From assembly GCA_004335635.1 (NCBI GenBank), contig QAXH01001946.1, positions 7,272 to 24,215 on the forward strand: DNA of 16,944 nt. Direction: 5' to 3'. Source of the DNA: Chloromonas sp. AAM2. Its lineage: Eukaryota; Chlorophyta; Chlorophyceae; Chlamydomonadales; Chlamydomonadaceae. Each line of letters opens with the position of its first letter. Position 1 is the first letter of the stretch. The notes under the pieces were generated by a model. The model worked only from the letters and a program-made list of their open reading frames with translations. It had not been told where the DNA came from and made no database searches. This document shows, piece after piece, positions 1-10,600 of the stretch. The position numbers and the translations under genes were made by a program.

Positions 1-90
1 GCAGGGCACAGGCACTACACATTTGCCTGTAGGCCTTCCAGGGTGGGGGCAGGGCACAGGCACTACACCCTTGCCTGTAGGCCTTTCAAG
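1..90. repeat. Two-copy 48-bp tandem repeat
   Basis: The block starting GCAGGGCACAGGCACTACAC at position 1 begins again at 49. Both copies continue through a shared TTGCCTGTAGGCCTT-like core with two or three mismatches, and the second copy breaks off near 90. The array may extend left of the window. No coding frame follows the repeat. Confidence 0.85.
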
Positions 91-212
91 TGCCTTACAA
101 AGTTGGTCTCAAGCTGCACACTCCATTCAACTGTACTGTTCTCTGCTGCTATTCAAGAAGGTGGGGAAGAGGTAGGAGGACTGGGCTAAATCCACTGTCA
201 TTTCACATGGGC

Positions 213-239
213 TAGGCCTGATAGGCCTGGTAGGCCTCC
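213..239. repeat. Three-copy 9-bp repeat (TAGGCCT core)
   Basis: TAGGCCT occurs at 213, 222 and 231, exactly 9 bases apart. AGGCCT is itself palindromic. The array ends immediately before the TATA-like sequence at 241. The same TAGGCCT core also occurs in the 48-bp repeat at the start of the window. Confidence 0.8.
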
Positions 240-240
240 T

Positions 241-246
241 TATATA
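241..246 (+). promoter_or_regulatory. Possible TATA box upstream of the large gene
   Basis: TATATA with a preceding T lies about 260 bases before the ATG proposed at 502. If it is used, transcription would begin near 270 and leave a 5' leader of about 230 bases. That leader contains a short upstream ORF (ATG 288-290, stop 312-314). A single TATA-like hexamer is weak evidence. The alternative is that this stretch is an intron of a gene starting left of the window, since a usable acceptor (TATACAG) ends at 477. Confidence 0.25.
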
Positions 247-400
247 CACCCATCGGCGTCCTCTTTGGAAGGCAGGGCGCAGAAGCCATGCCCGTGCCTT
301 CAGGCCTCATCTGATTAGAACCGCTCACTCCGCTTGATAAGGCTACGCGCCATACGATGCCACAATTGTCCATACGGCCACACGTTGCTATACAGATTAG

Positions 401-452
401 ATTGCGCATGCCATACGATTCTACAAATGGCAGTCAACGTATGGCATGCAAT
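401..452. repeat. Inverted repeat with 20-base loop
   Basis: The arm at 401-417 and the arm at 438-452 are reverse complements over 15 bases, apart from a 2-base bulge (GC) in the left arm. They enclose a 20-base loop. The 7-mer CCATACG inside the arms also occurs at 350 and 370, giving four copies in about 95 bases when both orientations are counted. The hairpin sits 50 bases before the proposed start codon. It could be a leader structure or a remnant of a small inverted-repeat element. Confidence 0.7.
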
Positions 453-501
453 CCATCACAACTGCATTTCTATACAGGTCCTCCTGCGCCTCAAAGCGAG
501 C

Positions 502-627
502 ATGATTGACGTGCGTGACTCCCAGTCTCCGAACCACCTGTGGCGGCTGTGCACGGCTCCCGGGGAGGACCCCTGGACCGCAAAGATAGGCCTCGGGGCG
601 CTATGCCGCAACCTTATACAAGCACAG
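502..627 (+). other. Proposed first coding exon (exon 1)
   Basis: ATG at 502 opens a 42-codon frame (MIDVRDSQSPNHLWRLC...) that runs into CACAG|GTGCGA at 628. The splice is phase 0, matching the phase-0 start of exon 2 at 949. The frame is also open upstream to about 334 and includes an ATG at 427. An acceptor-like TATACAG ends at 477, so the exon could instead be internal (478-627, 50 codons). Two Trp residues and the matched phase favour coding, but the evidence is thinner than for the following exons. Confidence 0.45.
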
Positions 628-1647
628 GTGCGACACTAAGCAACACTCACACCGGCATGTGCTTCAAGCCTCGGTCCAACGCTAATTTCAAGCCCCCACG
701 TGTCAGAGAATGCTTTGACGGTAACAGTGCGACGGTAGCAGTGGTGCTACACACACTGGAGACGGCAAATTATGGCCCCTGCATCTCCATCTCTTGAGTA
801 CAGAAACACTGACACTACACAGCCCGTCGGCATGTTCTTCATTCCAAGTCTGACGCTAGCTTCAGCCCTTGTCAAGCTTCACTGGTGAAGGGAATGCTTT
901 GATTGCGTTTTTCTTGCGCTGCGTCTCGCTTCTTGTGCTGCACTGCAGTTTCCATGGCGCAAGCTGCGGTTGTACTTCAGCAGTTGGCGCGGGGCGGTGC
1001 GGGAGGTGGCGGGGCGCCGGGTGCGGGCGGTGGCGGTGCTCTCTCGGGCCGAGCGGGGCCGCACGTGGGACACACTGCACATGCTGTTCAGGTGAGGGCA
1101 CAGGCAGGAGGAGTGCGGAAGCCGTCCTCAAAGGTTAAGGTAGCAAATCTCTTAGGTGCACATGATGCAAGGCAAAGGTCCGTTAGGTGAGACCGCAGGC
1201 AGGAAGAGGATGGGAACAGTAGGGGCCAGGGGCGTGTGAGAACTTTTGACAGTCCCTGCCATATGCATAGCTCGTTCTGGAAGCCATACCCACAACACAG
1301 GAAGGGTAAGGGCATTGGTCCAGTTGTGGAGACTCACACAAAGCGCATTTGTTGGATTCAACAGCTGTGCGGTTTCTGCCATGCTGTCAGGTTTTGGTAC
1401 CGCTGGGCCATGGTAAAGCTCAGCGAGCGGCTCAACATCAGCGCCCCGCTGTTCCGCCCACGCCTGGACGTATGGGACACATGGCTGTGGGAGCACATGC
1501 GCAGTAACGAGCTGCGGGGGAGGATTGCACTGCTGCACCAGGGCTTCCGCATGCGGCACTGTTTTCAGTTCTGGAAGGGCTTTGCAGCCAGGAACCGGTA
1601 AGGCTGCTCGTATGCATGGCAACGGAATGACAATTAGCACTGTTGGT

Positions 1648-1688
<41 letters not shown>

Positions 1689-4600
1689 CTGGCAAATGAG
1701 CCTCCCATCTCCTGTTGGGACTGCGTCATACTAAACGCTCTTGAACTACAACACAGCTTGATATGCTTCTGGAAGGGCAATCGTGCATCGCCCAACTCGT
1801 ACCCGGTGTCTGTTACCTCGGACTGTTTGCCACGTGGTCTGAATAGCTCTTAGGCTCAGTAGCTTTACCATCACACGAATTTCACCTCCACGGCCTGTGA
1901 CCCTGACCCCACCCACTGGTTCACCAGAATCCAAGGCACAGGCTTCACTGTCCTGACCCCTGCTCCCCACTGCCCGACCACCCGCTCAGGAAGCTGCGCC
2001 AGGCGTGGATGAGTGCCGCCGTGCCCCAGATAGAGGCGCTCATGCGCTACGCCCTGGGCTGCCTCAAGGCCCACTGGCTGGTGGCCAGGGCGCAGAGGCG
2101 CATGCGCAACGCAGCGTTCAGGTGGGGTGCAGGCAAGCGATGGTGCTAAACCAGTGTAACGTTTGATTCAGAACAGCACATTCCCACTCGCGTACCTCAT
2201 ACACGCTGGCAAGTGGTCCTTCCAGCAATGCATGTTCAGTCTAGTCAGCAAGGCTGTGCTCATCAGTATTCAGACATTTCCCTTCCTTTGAGATTTTTTG
2301 CCCTTGTGCTGCCTGCATGTTGCTTAGCCCAGCCACACTTAATTTCTTACGATTTCTATTCTTGCAAATGGTGTCGTTCATTCAGTGACTGCCTAGCATG
2401 TGGCACTCTGTTCTCCAACCGACGTGTCCACAGCACACTGATGTTCTGCCCTGATGGCCCCTGGGCTTGCATGCAGGGAGTGGCTGCGGTTGGCATGCCG
2501 CAACGTGCTGGTCCGCAGGATTGCCCGCACTGCGGAACATCTCAGCCGCATGTCCATTAAGAAGCTCGTCGTCAGGTGTGTGTAGTTCAGTGTCTTTGAA
2601 TTTGGCTGAGTGCACTAATGACTCGTGACCGTTACAGGCGTGCGCGTGTGTGAACGTTTGCTGAAGTACATCACCGTGCACATGGCCGGTTTTTGAGTAG
2701 GTAAAGAGCAACATGGAGAAATGGCTGCACATGTAAATCTACCATGACCAGATGGGTGACTGGATGGATGCACATCTGCATGCATGATGATTGAAGCATG
2801 CCCCGAGGTATCAGCCTCACTGCTGGCTTGCCTGCAGACGGATGCGGGAGTGGTGCAACATGAGCAAGCTGCTCAATGCAGCGGCCACCATTCAGATGCT
2901 TCAGCGCAGGCCGCTGTGCATGGTTCCACTGTGTGCGTGGACAGGTAAGCATATGGGACTCCAGTTTATAGCTGGTAACCAGGGCCTCTAGTGCAGGCAG
3001 GCCAAGGCTTCTTGCTACGTGCCCTTTGTGAGATACAGTAGGATAGCAGAACATGCCGGGTGCTGGGACAATTACCACGAAAAGTAGCTCACACACACAC
3101 ACACGCAAAGTAGCTCTGATGACTGGCCTCCTGGGCGAGTGAGTAGCAAACAGTGGGATAGCAAGAAATGCCGGTGGTCAGGCGATTGGTAAGCCAAGCA
3201 ACTCCCAATGATGCTTCTTGGCCATTGCATACGCAGGTGACGACACCAACATGTGGTTTGTTGCCGCATGGCACGCCTGGCGCAACTTTGCTGTCGGCCG
3301 CATACGCATGCGCTGCTGGCTGGCTCAGCACCTGCACCTGGCGCCCTGCCTGAGCATGGAGCTCGCATTCAAGGCATGGCGCAAAGTCACGGAATTGCAG
3401 GTAGGCAATCAGGGCGTGCATGGATTTGGCGGCTGTGGCCAGTTTCAGACTGCAGCACAGTGATTATCTGTTCAGTCATGCGGTACCTGCAGATTTCAAT
3501 GAGGATACCCACAGTCCGCCGCCTGGCTGACTTTGGCTTGAGCGCTGGCTTGCATGACTGCAACTTGTTGGCAGCCGTGCAGTGCGGGTAGATGGTACAG
3601 TTTCAACGTGTTCCAAGCCACATACCATGCACGAACTGGCCGCTCGCAGGTGGAGCACTCAGACTGGGTGGCAGAGCAGCTCGAGCAGCGAGACGAACGC
3701 AAGGCTGCTCGCGAAATAACCATGGCCGCTCTCACTGCACAATCTTGTGCCGTGAGCCGTGGTGTCACACCCTCGGCTGCTGAACGCCCCTCAATCAAAT
3801 TGAATCCCGGCTCTACTACCACCTCAATCAGATGCCGCAGCTCTCGTAACACGTCTTTTGCTGGTGGTTGGCTGGTTCCTGCTGCGGCATCGAGCCGGCC
3901 AGGTACAGCAGGCGAAGGGGGAATTCTGCTCACGGCGGCCGAGAGAGCCCAGATGATCGCTGACTTGGCGGCAGAGGAGGAAGCGGATAACCGACCCTTG
4001 GAGGAAGAGCTGGCTGAAGGAAGTGTGCAGGTGGGTGCTGCGTAGTGTCACGCCAAAATGTTCATGATGAGGTTGCAGACAGGCGTGGACTGTGCGAATA
4101 CAAAGAGCGGCCAGTCCTTGCACTTGGCAACCGTGATGTGCAGCTCTTGTTTGAAGCGTTGGCCGTGCATTTGAATCGCTTTCAAGTTCGTGCTGTTCAA
4201 AATCTGCCAAGCGTGTGTTGCTCTTGACAATCTGCATCGTGCGCAACCTGTCCGCCATTGCTTGCAGGTGACTTGCGCTGACTTCCCACCAGCACCTCTT
4301 TGGCGCGGCATCGTGCCCGCTTCCTCTGTACTGCAACTCGCTGACGAATCAACCTCCGGCGTAAATCCAGCTGCCATCACCAACCTTGTGTGGCAGCTGG
4401 CAGCCGTGGAGGGTCGGTTCCTGCCGGACACAGACAGTAACACCAACGATGCAAGACAGCTCGTGCTTGAGGTGAGCTCGGGCACAAAAATGAATCAACC
4501 AAGACAGTTACCACTTCAGTCCAAACACACGGGTGCAACAGGTTTGAGATGAACAAGCGACGAGAGCTTCAAGGTAGATTGTCGTTATGTCAGTTGCTTT

Positions 4601-7600
4601 CAAGGTGTTGGGAAGCTGGGTCACGCACATCAAAACATGAGCGCCAGGGACAGCGTGCGTTGCAAGGACAAGATGATGAAATGTGCATGTGTCGTCCCCT
4701 TGAGCAGGCAGACAACCTCAACAGTGTTGTCCTGTGCTGTCCAGTTATGTGAACGTCAAGAGGTGACACCTGCGGTGCGCCGTCTGCTGGACGACGACAC
4801 AGAACACCAGTTCTCGCTATGGTTGGGCGGAGGCACCGGGCCGGACCCATGGCTATGGCAACGCCTGGTGGGGCTCGCTCTTTGCTCCGCAATCCCACAC
4901 CCTGAGGCACCTTGTGGACCACTTGTCGACCATGTGGCACTGCCCTGGGCGGCGGAGGTTGGGCATCTCCGGCTCAAACAAACGTTGGCACGATTGCATG
5001 TGCCTATCGTGAGCGAGAATGGCGAGTACGACGGGTCAGGCGGCGAGTGTGAGCCGAGCGCGGAGGAGGTTCTGTCGCCTCGCGTGCTGGCCAAAAGGGC
5101 TGCAAGACAGCGGCAAGGACTGCCTCTGCAGTTCACAAAGGCGGAGCCCAAGTACGCGGGCGTCTTCACGGAGGACGAGCAGGTAAGGACGTTGAGACTG
5201 AGGTCGACGCGAGCATCAAACCATTAGTGGGATGAACACGCAAACCCGAACGTCGCAAATGGGGGATGGGAGACAAGAGAGAAGTGTGGGACGCAAAACA
5301 CGTGCGTGTGCTTGCAGCAGAAGAAAGCACCTTCACAATGCCGAGTCATTGGCACGACCTGTCGGTCACACCTGCCTTGTCGTTTTTTCCTCTCCAACGA
5401 CCCCCTGTCAGGCTGTTGTCACTCAACTCGTCGCTTCACATTGCCTCAGGGCTCCTGCAACGGCTGTGCGTTGCTCTGTCGTTCTCTGTTGTGCAGGAGC
5501 TGATTTGGCTGCACCGCCTTGCCCTGTCAGAGCAGTTTTTGGAGGGTTGTGTGGGCCGCTTGCTGAACGTGGGCCATCATGTGCTGCCCAGCGTGTATGA
5601 GACTCTGCGCCAGATGGCACCACGTGCAAGCAACGTCATTCTGAAACAGGCAGGTGTTGAGTGTGTCATGCTTTGCTGACTGGCATGCAGAGGCCGGCAG
5701 GGCAGGGACGTCAACAAAACCCATGTCTGCCAGGTGCCTCTTTGTGTTGTCTATGCAAAATTGTGTTGTTCGTCTGTTGCCGTGTATCGCGGAGCTGTTA
5801 CCTCGTACGTTTTGCTGTGCAGGGTGATCTGCTTGTGCATGTGCTCGAGGGCGCGCTGCATCATGACTGCACCTTCATGGCAGCTGCCAAGCAGTACCGA
5901 GCCAACAGGGACAGGGTCATCACCATGGGCATGTCACTGCACAAACATGCCATGGCGCTCAGCACGTGAGCGAGGATGCCTGTGGTCTAGGTGCAGGGTC
6001 CCTAGTGCAAGAGCATGCTGGAGTCGGGGATGGCGGCATGTGTAGCCATGCATGCACAACCGCACAAAAGCGCTGCTGTCACTTGAATGAATTGTTCCAT
6101 TGTGCATGTGCTGATCTCAAGTGTCAACAAATAGATTTCATGATTGTGTGTGGTTGTGCCTCTGCAGCCACTGCCCCGAGTTCTCTCTCACTTACCCGAC
6201 CTACAACCCCACCAGCACATGGAAGGACGCCATGGATTTAGTGGATCAGGAGGTGAGAACACATGCATGCGTTCAAGTAGAGGTGCAAGTGCTGTTGAGA
6301 AGAAGAGGCAGGCAGCAGGAAACATGGATTGTGACTGACCAGGCCAGAATGAGGTTGAGAGTGCAAAGCCTGGTCAACTCGCGACGGCAATGGTGCATGA
6401 CACATCGTAACTGACGTGCTGCACAGCAACAGGCACGCAGAGCCACCAAACAGGGGCTTATCCCGCGCACCACCCATAAGGCGCACAAGGTTCACGCACT
6501 GCTGCTTTGGTGCTTCGTCGTTGCAGGACCCCGATGCGCCGCCCCCGCCCCGTCCCAAACCCCAAACGGACCTGATCGCTACAAACGAATCGACGACCAA
6601 CCAGAAACTACCTGTGGCAAGCCACGTGTCCATTTCACAGGCAAGCAAATGGACAATGGGCGACAATGGCAGCCATAATCGTTGCCGACAGATGGTTGTC
6701 GCATGCCAGTCTGCACACCATCATGCGCGCCACCCTGAGTGCTGCAGGTTCCCATTACCGTCATCAGGTAGCAGGCCTTGGCGCTTTCGTTCTTTGCAGC
6801 TCAAACTGGCTTTGCCTGGACGTAAATCGCTTGCAGGCAGTTACCGCCCCCGTCCCGGCCAGCCCGGGCCGCTCCGGCCCAGTCAAGAACTCCGGCAGCT
6901 GGAGACCTGGAGGGGCGCTGCTCAAGCCAACCACAATGTCAACTTCCGAACGGATCAAGATGGAGATGATGGGCTTAACTCCTCCATCTACGGCCCCTAT
7001 GGCCTCACCCAAAACGGGCACAAGGACGCGCGAAGCGCCTCGCAGCCCGCCTGGCACGTCTCCCCCATCACGAGAGGGCGCGTCTGGCCCCATGCCCGCG
7101 ACCACTGCTGGCAATGGCGGCACTGCCACGCCCCCACGTGCCACCACCCCACCAGCTGCTCCTGCAGCACGTGTCCCCGATCCTAACACGAAGGCACAGG
7201 ATGCGGAGCCTGTTCCTATTGTTGCAGAGGTCACGAGCTCTGTCGTTGCATCACCAGGTATGTGTCTGGTGCTGTTTCCAGCGGAAGCACTTTCAAATAA
7301 TCATACATGATCAGCCCAGGACATTACACAAGAAGGGGACTCGGTCTCCCGGTAGCAAGCTCTGATAGGGATGCGTTTGCAGACAGGCACCTAGCCACAC
7401 AGCTTGAAGAGTCATTTGGCAGGGCAACACAAGTGATCCATTTACCTTACGTCCTGATTCTCATGTCAAAGTTTTGAAGACGGCAAGTCTCATGTAAATA
7501 CCATCACCTTGTGAGTTTGTGCTAACAGGTGGCATCGTCCTACCCCAACACAAGCCTTTATCCCTGGAGGACGTTCAGTCCAGAGGAGTGGTCCTGGGGG

Positions 7601-10600
7601 CAGCTGCAGCAGCCATCCTGGCCGCGAAAGCAGGTAAGAAAGGGATCACCTTTTCATGTCAAGTTCGTTACAAGAACAGAAGTTGGCACAATGTAGGCCT
7701 CGTATTGCTTTTGACATCATGCTGGCCGATCTATGCATTGAACGCAGTAACTATGCTGGCTTGGATACTCGTCTGCCAAGGCTGTCAAGAACATCTTGAC
7801 TGCTTAAAGCATGGAGTGTGAGGCGCGTGTTGTCTTGTTGTGCTGCCCGTTGTAGCTGCTGCTAAGCGCGCCCTGGGCGGTCATCGTGTCAATCCTGCTG
7901 AGGTGGCTCAAATACTTTCCAAGCCTACCCCTTACAAAAACGCCTGGCGACCGTCGGGCTATCGAAAAGTTGAAGGAAAGGCCAAGGATGGCACCAGTCA
8001 CACGCCAAAGGCTAAGCGGCTGCCACCCCTTCCCGTGCTGCGGACTCCTTCGCCAAAGCCGCAGAATTATAATGATGAGGACGAGTATGGGTCGCAGGCA
8101 CCGGAGACTGGTGGTGGATCTGCAGCGGGAGATGCAGCGTTCAGGGCGATGATGATGCACGCAGAGGCTGGTGGCCCATCTCACAGGGCGAGTTCGCCAA
8201 CACGCATGGGCGTCACGTCTGTGGGGTTGTCAAGATTGGGTACAGCAGCAACAGGCGTTGGTGGTGCGGCGCAACAGCAGCAGCAGGCAACCGTACAGGA
8301 GCAGCAGGCGGGGCAGGATGCTGCTGTGCGTCAGCAGAGCTCCCCAACCCCAACACGCCCGTACCTGTGGTTCGGACCTGAAGGGCGTCTGTTCAATACA
8401 GGTGAAGTGAACGCAAGCATTGAACTTGCTTCAGTCATCTTGCAGCGTCAGCTGTGTGTGTTGGTGCACGTACAGACACACTCAACAGATCCACTTGAGC
8501 CCGCTACGCGCCGTCCGGCACTTTGCATTGCCATCATCGTGCACTTGCCAGCAACAATCTTCGCCTCAACGAACTGATCTGTCCTCGCGGTGCCATTTGC
8601 AGTGGCCGATATTCCCAAGCCCGTTGACGCGCCCAGCATGCATGAGTTGCACCACCGGGCGAACCGCTTGAATGCGGAGCGCCTCGAGAGCAGTCTGTTC
8701 AACCTGCCCCTGCTGCCTGCCATCATCTTCAGCGAGTGGGGCAATCCTCCGGAACGATCGCCATCACAGGCAAGTGCCCACGCCACCATGCGCTTGCGTC
8801 TGGCCGTGGCAGTTGTATCTGCTCAACTTAACTGCCCTGCATTCTAGCATACCTTTGTGCATGACCTCATGCATCGTTCTCCACCGTTCAAAGGTTGCAG
8901 ACAGTTACACGACTTGTGCTGATTCACACGACTTGTGATGCAGGCCCCCCGACTCTTGTCTTCTTCTCAAACTCCACTTTGCGTTGCAACGCCTAAGGTT
9001 TGCTCGCTTTGCTTGTTATATGCGTGTATATAGGCACGCACACGCAGTCCTGTCCCAGGTGCAACATCCAGAAGGATGCGCGTCAGCATGGCGGGCACAT
9101 CAGGCCCGCGGGTTAGCATGGCAGGCACAGCGGGGTTGCGAAGCAGCATGCGCGCTAGCGGGGTGGGTCTCCGCACGGGCGCATCTGTCAGTGTCACCGG
9201 CGGCTCGAGCTTTCATGGCAGCGCTCGACAGACTGACAGCCCAGGCAGCATGGCCGAAGAAGACGACCTGGCAGAAGATGATGACAAAGCACAGGTGGGT
9301 TTATCGGATCCTGCAGCACGCGAGCAGTCGGTTGTCCGGCCTGACATCAACGACCACATTTTATCAATCAAGGTTATCAATCAAGGTTCCGAGTCGTGAT
9401 CTTGCCATTGGCGCTGGCATGGCGCTGACTGCTGCCGGAGGCACATGCTCACATACAAATACCTCATTTAAATTCAAGTAAGCTAACAAAGCCTGTCGAT
9501 CTGCAGGCGGGAGGTGCATCGCGGGTTGCGTCGCCTGTAAGCCGTCAAACCAGCGGAGGTCGGAGCCTTTCAGCGGAGGCCAGGGAGCGCCTCAATCAGC
9601 TTGACGTATCAGGCCTGATTACTCTTGACCGTGGGAGCGCCCCCGACTTATATCGCCAGGACATAGGAGAGGTAGATCACAAGCATGTGCAGCCAACATA
9701 CTTGTCGGGCATCGTTGACCTCAACCGTGATGCAACGAAATGCATGCTGGATTGCCCAGCAAAACGAGGAGAACGCGGGAACTAAACAGTGGGAAAAGGC
9801 ATGAAGACAAATGGTTGGCATGTTCTCTGATGTGCTCGTGTGCGCAGCGGCTACTGAGCGACAGCACCACACCTCGCCGCGTGTCGGACATTGGGGGTGT
9901 TACCGTTCGCCTGGATGAGCAGGCTGCTGCAGCGGCGCTCAAGGACGAATTGCAGCAAAACACCGAGGAGCTGGATTTGTCAAGGCTGGCCTACATGCAG
10001 GCACGATGGGAACAGGAATGGGCTAGAACAAACTTGAATTCAAAGCCTGGGTGCAGAAGGTGAAACGCTGGTTTGCATGGGCTGACGTTGATCGATTGAT
10101 CATTATTATTGATCGTGTCCATAAAAAAGGCATGGTTAAGACCTTGTTTCGTCTGATCATCTTGATTTCTTTCGAGTCACGTCAGCAGTTCTGAATAACG
10201 TTGGAGCGCTTTCTGTCTTTTTGTTTGCAGGGCCGAGCCGCGAGGCGGAGACAGGAAACGTCTGAGCCTGCTACACGGCCTGTTTTCACCGTGACTCCCG
10301 AGCAGCTCAACATCTACCTCGGTGGCCACATGCGCCGGAAAGTGCGCTCAAGTGACGTAGACGAACCCAAGGCCGACAATAAGCACCTACTGAGTGCTAC
10401 GGAACCAGCAACCGGCCCCATGGTACCTGACTTTGAGTTTGACGCGCGTTTCGACGTGTCTCGCATAGTCGCAACCTCGCACACACCCCGTCGCTTGCTC
10501 TTGGAGGGATACGATCTGAAGGGCGAGCTGCGAGATCTCATGGGCTCGAAAACCGCCGCTGCCGTTCTGGCAGGCGCAGAGGATGCTCTGCTTGGGGCAC

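Larger units (their letters stand above)
949..3400 (+). other. Exons 2-7: Trp-centred Sfi1-like repeat array
   Basis: Exons 949-1091, 1391-1597, 1990-2121, 2477-2575, 2838-2944 and 3237-3400 encode about 284 residues (roughly 43-326). Repeated helical cores are visible: LRLYFSSWRGAV, LFRFWYRWAMV, LDVWDTWLWEHM, CFQFWKGFAA, LRQAWMSAAV, CLKAHWLVA, AFREWLRLAC, RMREWCNM, VPLCAWTG, AWHAWRNFAV and AFKAWRKVTE. The spacing is irregular at about 20-40 residues and the background is rich in Arg, Leu and Ala. This agrees with the Sfi1 repeat, a long helix whose Trp-containing motifs each bind one centrin C-lobe. IQ motifs are the main alternative, but the canonical IQxxxRGxxxR pattern is missing. Introns 2-5 are all phase 2 and each splits an Arg codon, suggesting growth of the array by exon duplication. 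Confidence 0.75.
7856..9294 (+). other. Exons 17-19: basic/Gln-rich region with short ordered island
   Basis: Exon 17 (7856-8401, 182 codons) has a conserved-looking basic start (AEVAQILSKPTPYKNAWRPS), a Pro/Lys stretch, an acidic patch, a CAG-encoded Gln run (8272-8286) and a hydrophobic end, RPYLWFGPEGRLFNTG. Exon 18 (8603-8773) encodes an ordered-looking segment (DAPSMHELHHRANRLNAERL, FNLPLLPAIIFSEWG). Exon 19 (9059-9294) carries three degenerate 10-residue repeats beginning RVSMAGTSGP at 9079, then an acidic tail (AEEDDLAEDDDKAQ). RxSM is a plausible basophilic-kinase site, which is inference. The exon 18/19 junction is ambiguous (see findings). Confidence 0.68.

Noticed and set aside
357..509. 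50-codon ORF from ATG 357
   Set aside because: It overlaps the proposed exon 1 in a different frame, spans the inverted repeat and has no splice link to exon 2.
903..1190. Gly/Ala-rich frame starting at ATG 954
   Set aside because: Another frame of the same exon reads LRLYFSSWRGAV..., joins in phase to exon 3 and matches the repeat family. The Gly-rich frame is a shadow.
1525..1734. ORFs with long Cys/Val or Thr/His runs
   Set aside because: They are produced by the TG microsatellite in intron 3. The frame outside the repeat does not match the phase-confirmed exons.
6748..6767. 20-base microexon between CTGCAG and GTAGCA
   Set aside because: Its phases would fit (0 in, 2 out, joining 6800), but the following intron would be only 32 bases, too short to splice.
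2732..7497. TGTAA at 2732 and 7493 as evidence for separate genes
   Set aside because: Both lie inside introns whose flanking exons join in phase, and no in-frame stop precedes either.
8944..8997. 54-base candidate exon after GATGCAG
   Set aside because: It is in phase with a GC donor at 8770 but exits in phase 0, while exon 19 needs phase 1. The donor (GTTTGC) is also weak.
10088..10117. GATCGATTGATC-like semi-palindrome in intron 21
   Set aside because: The symmetry is imperfect and short, in AT-rich intron sequence, and no matching partner or conserved motif is visible.
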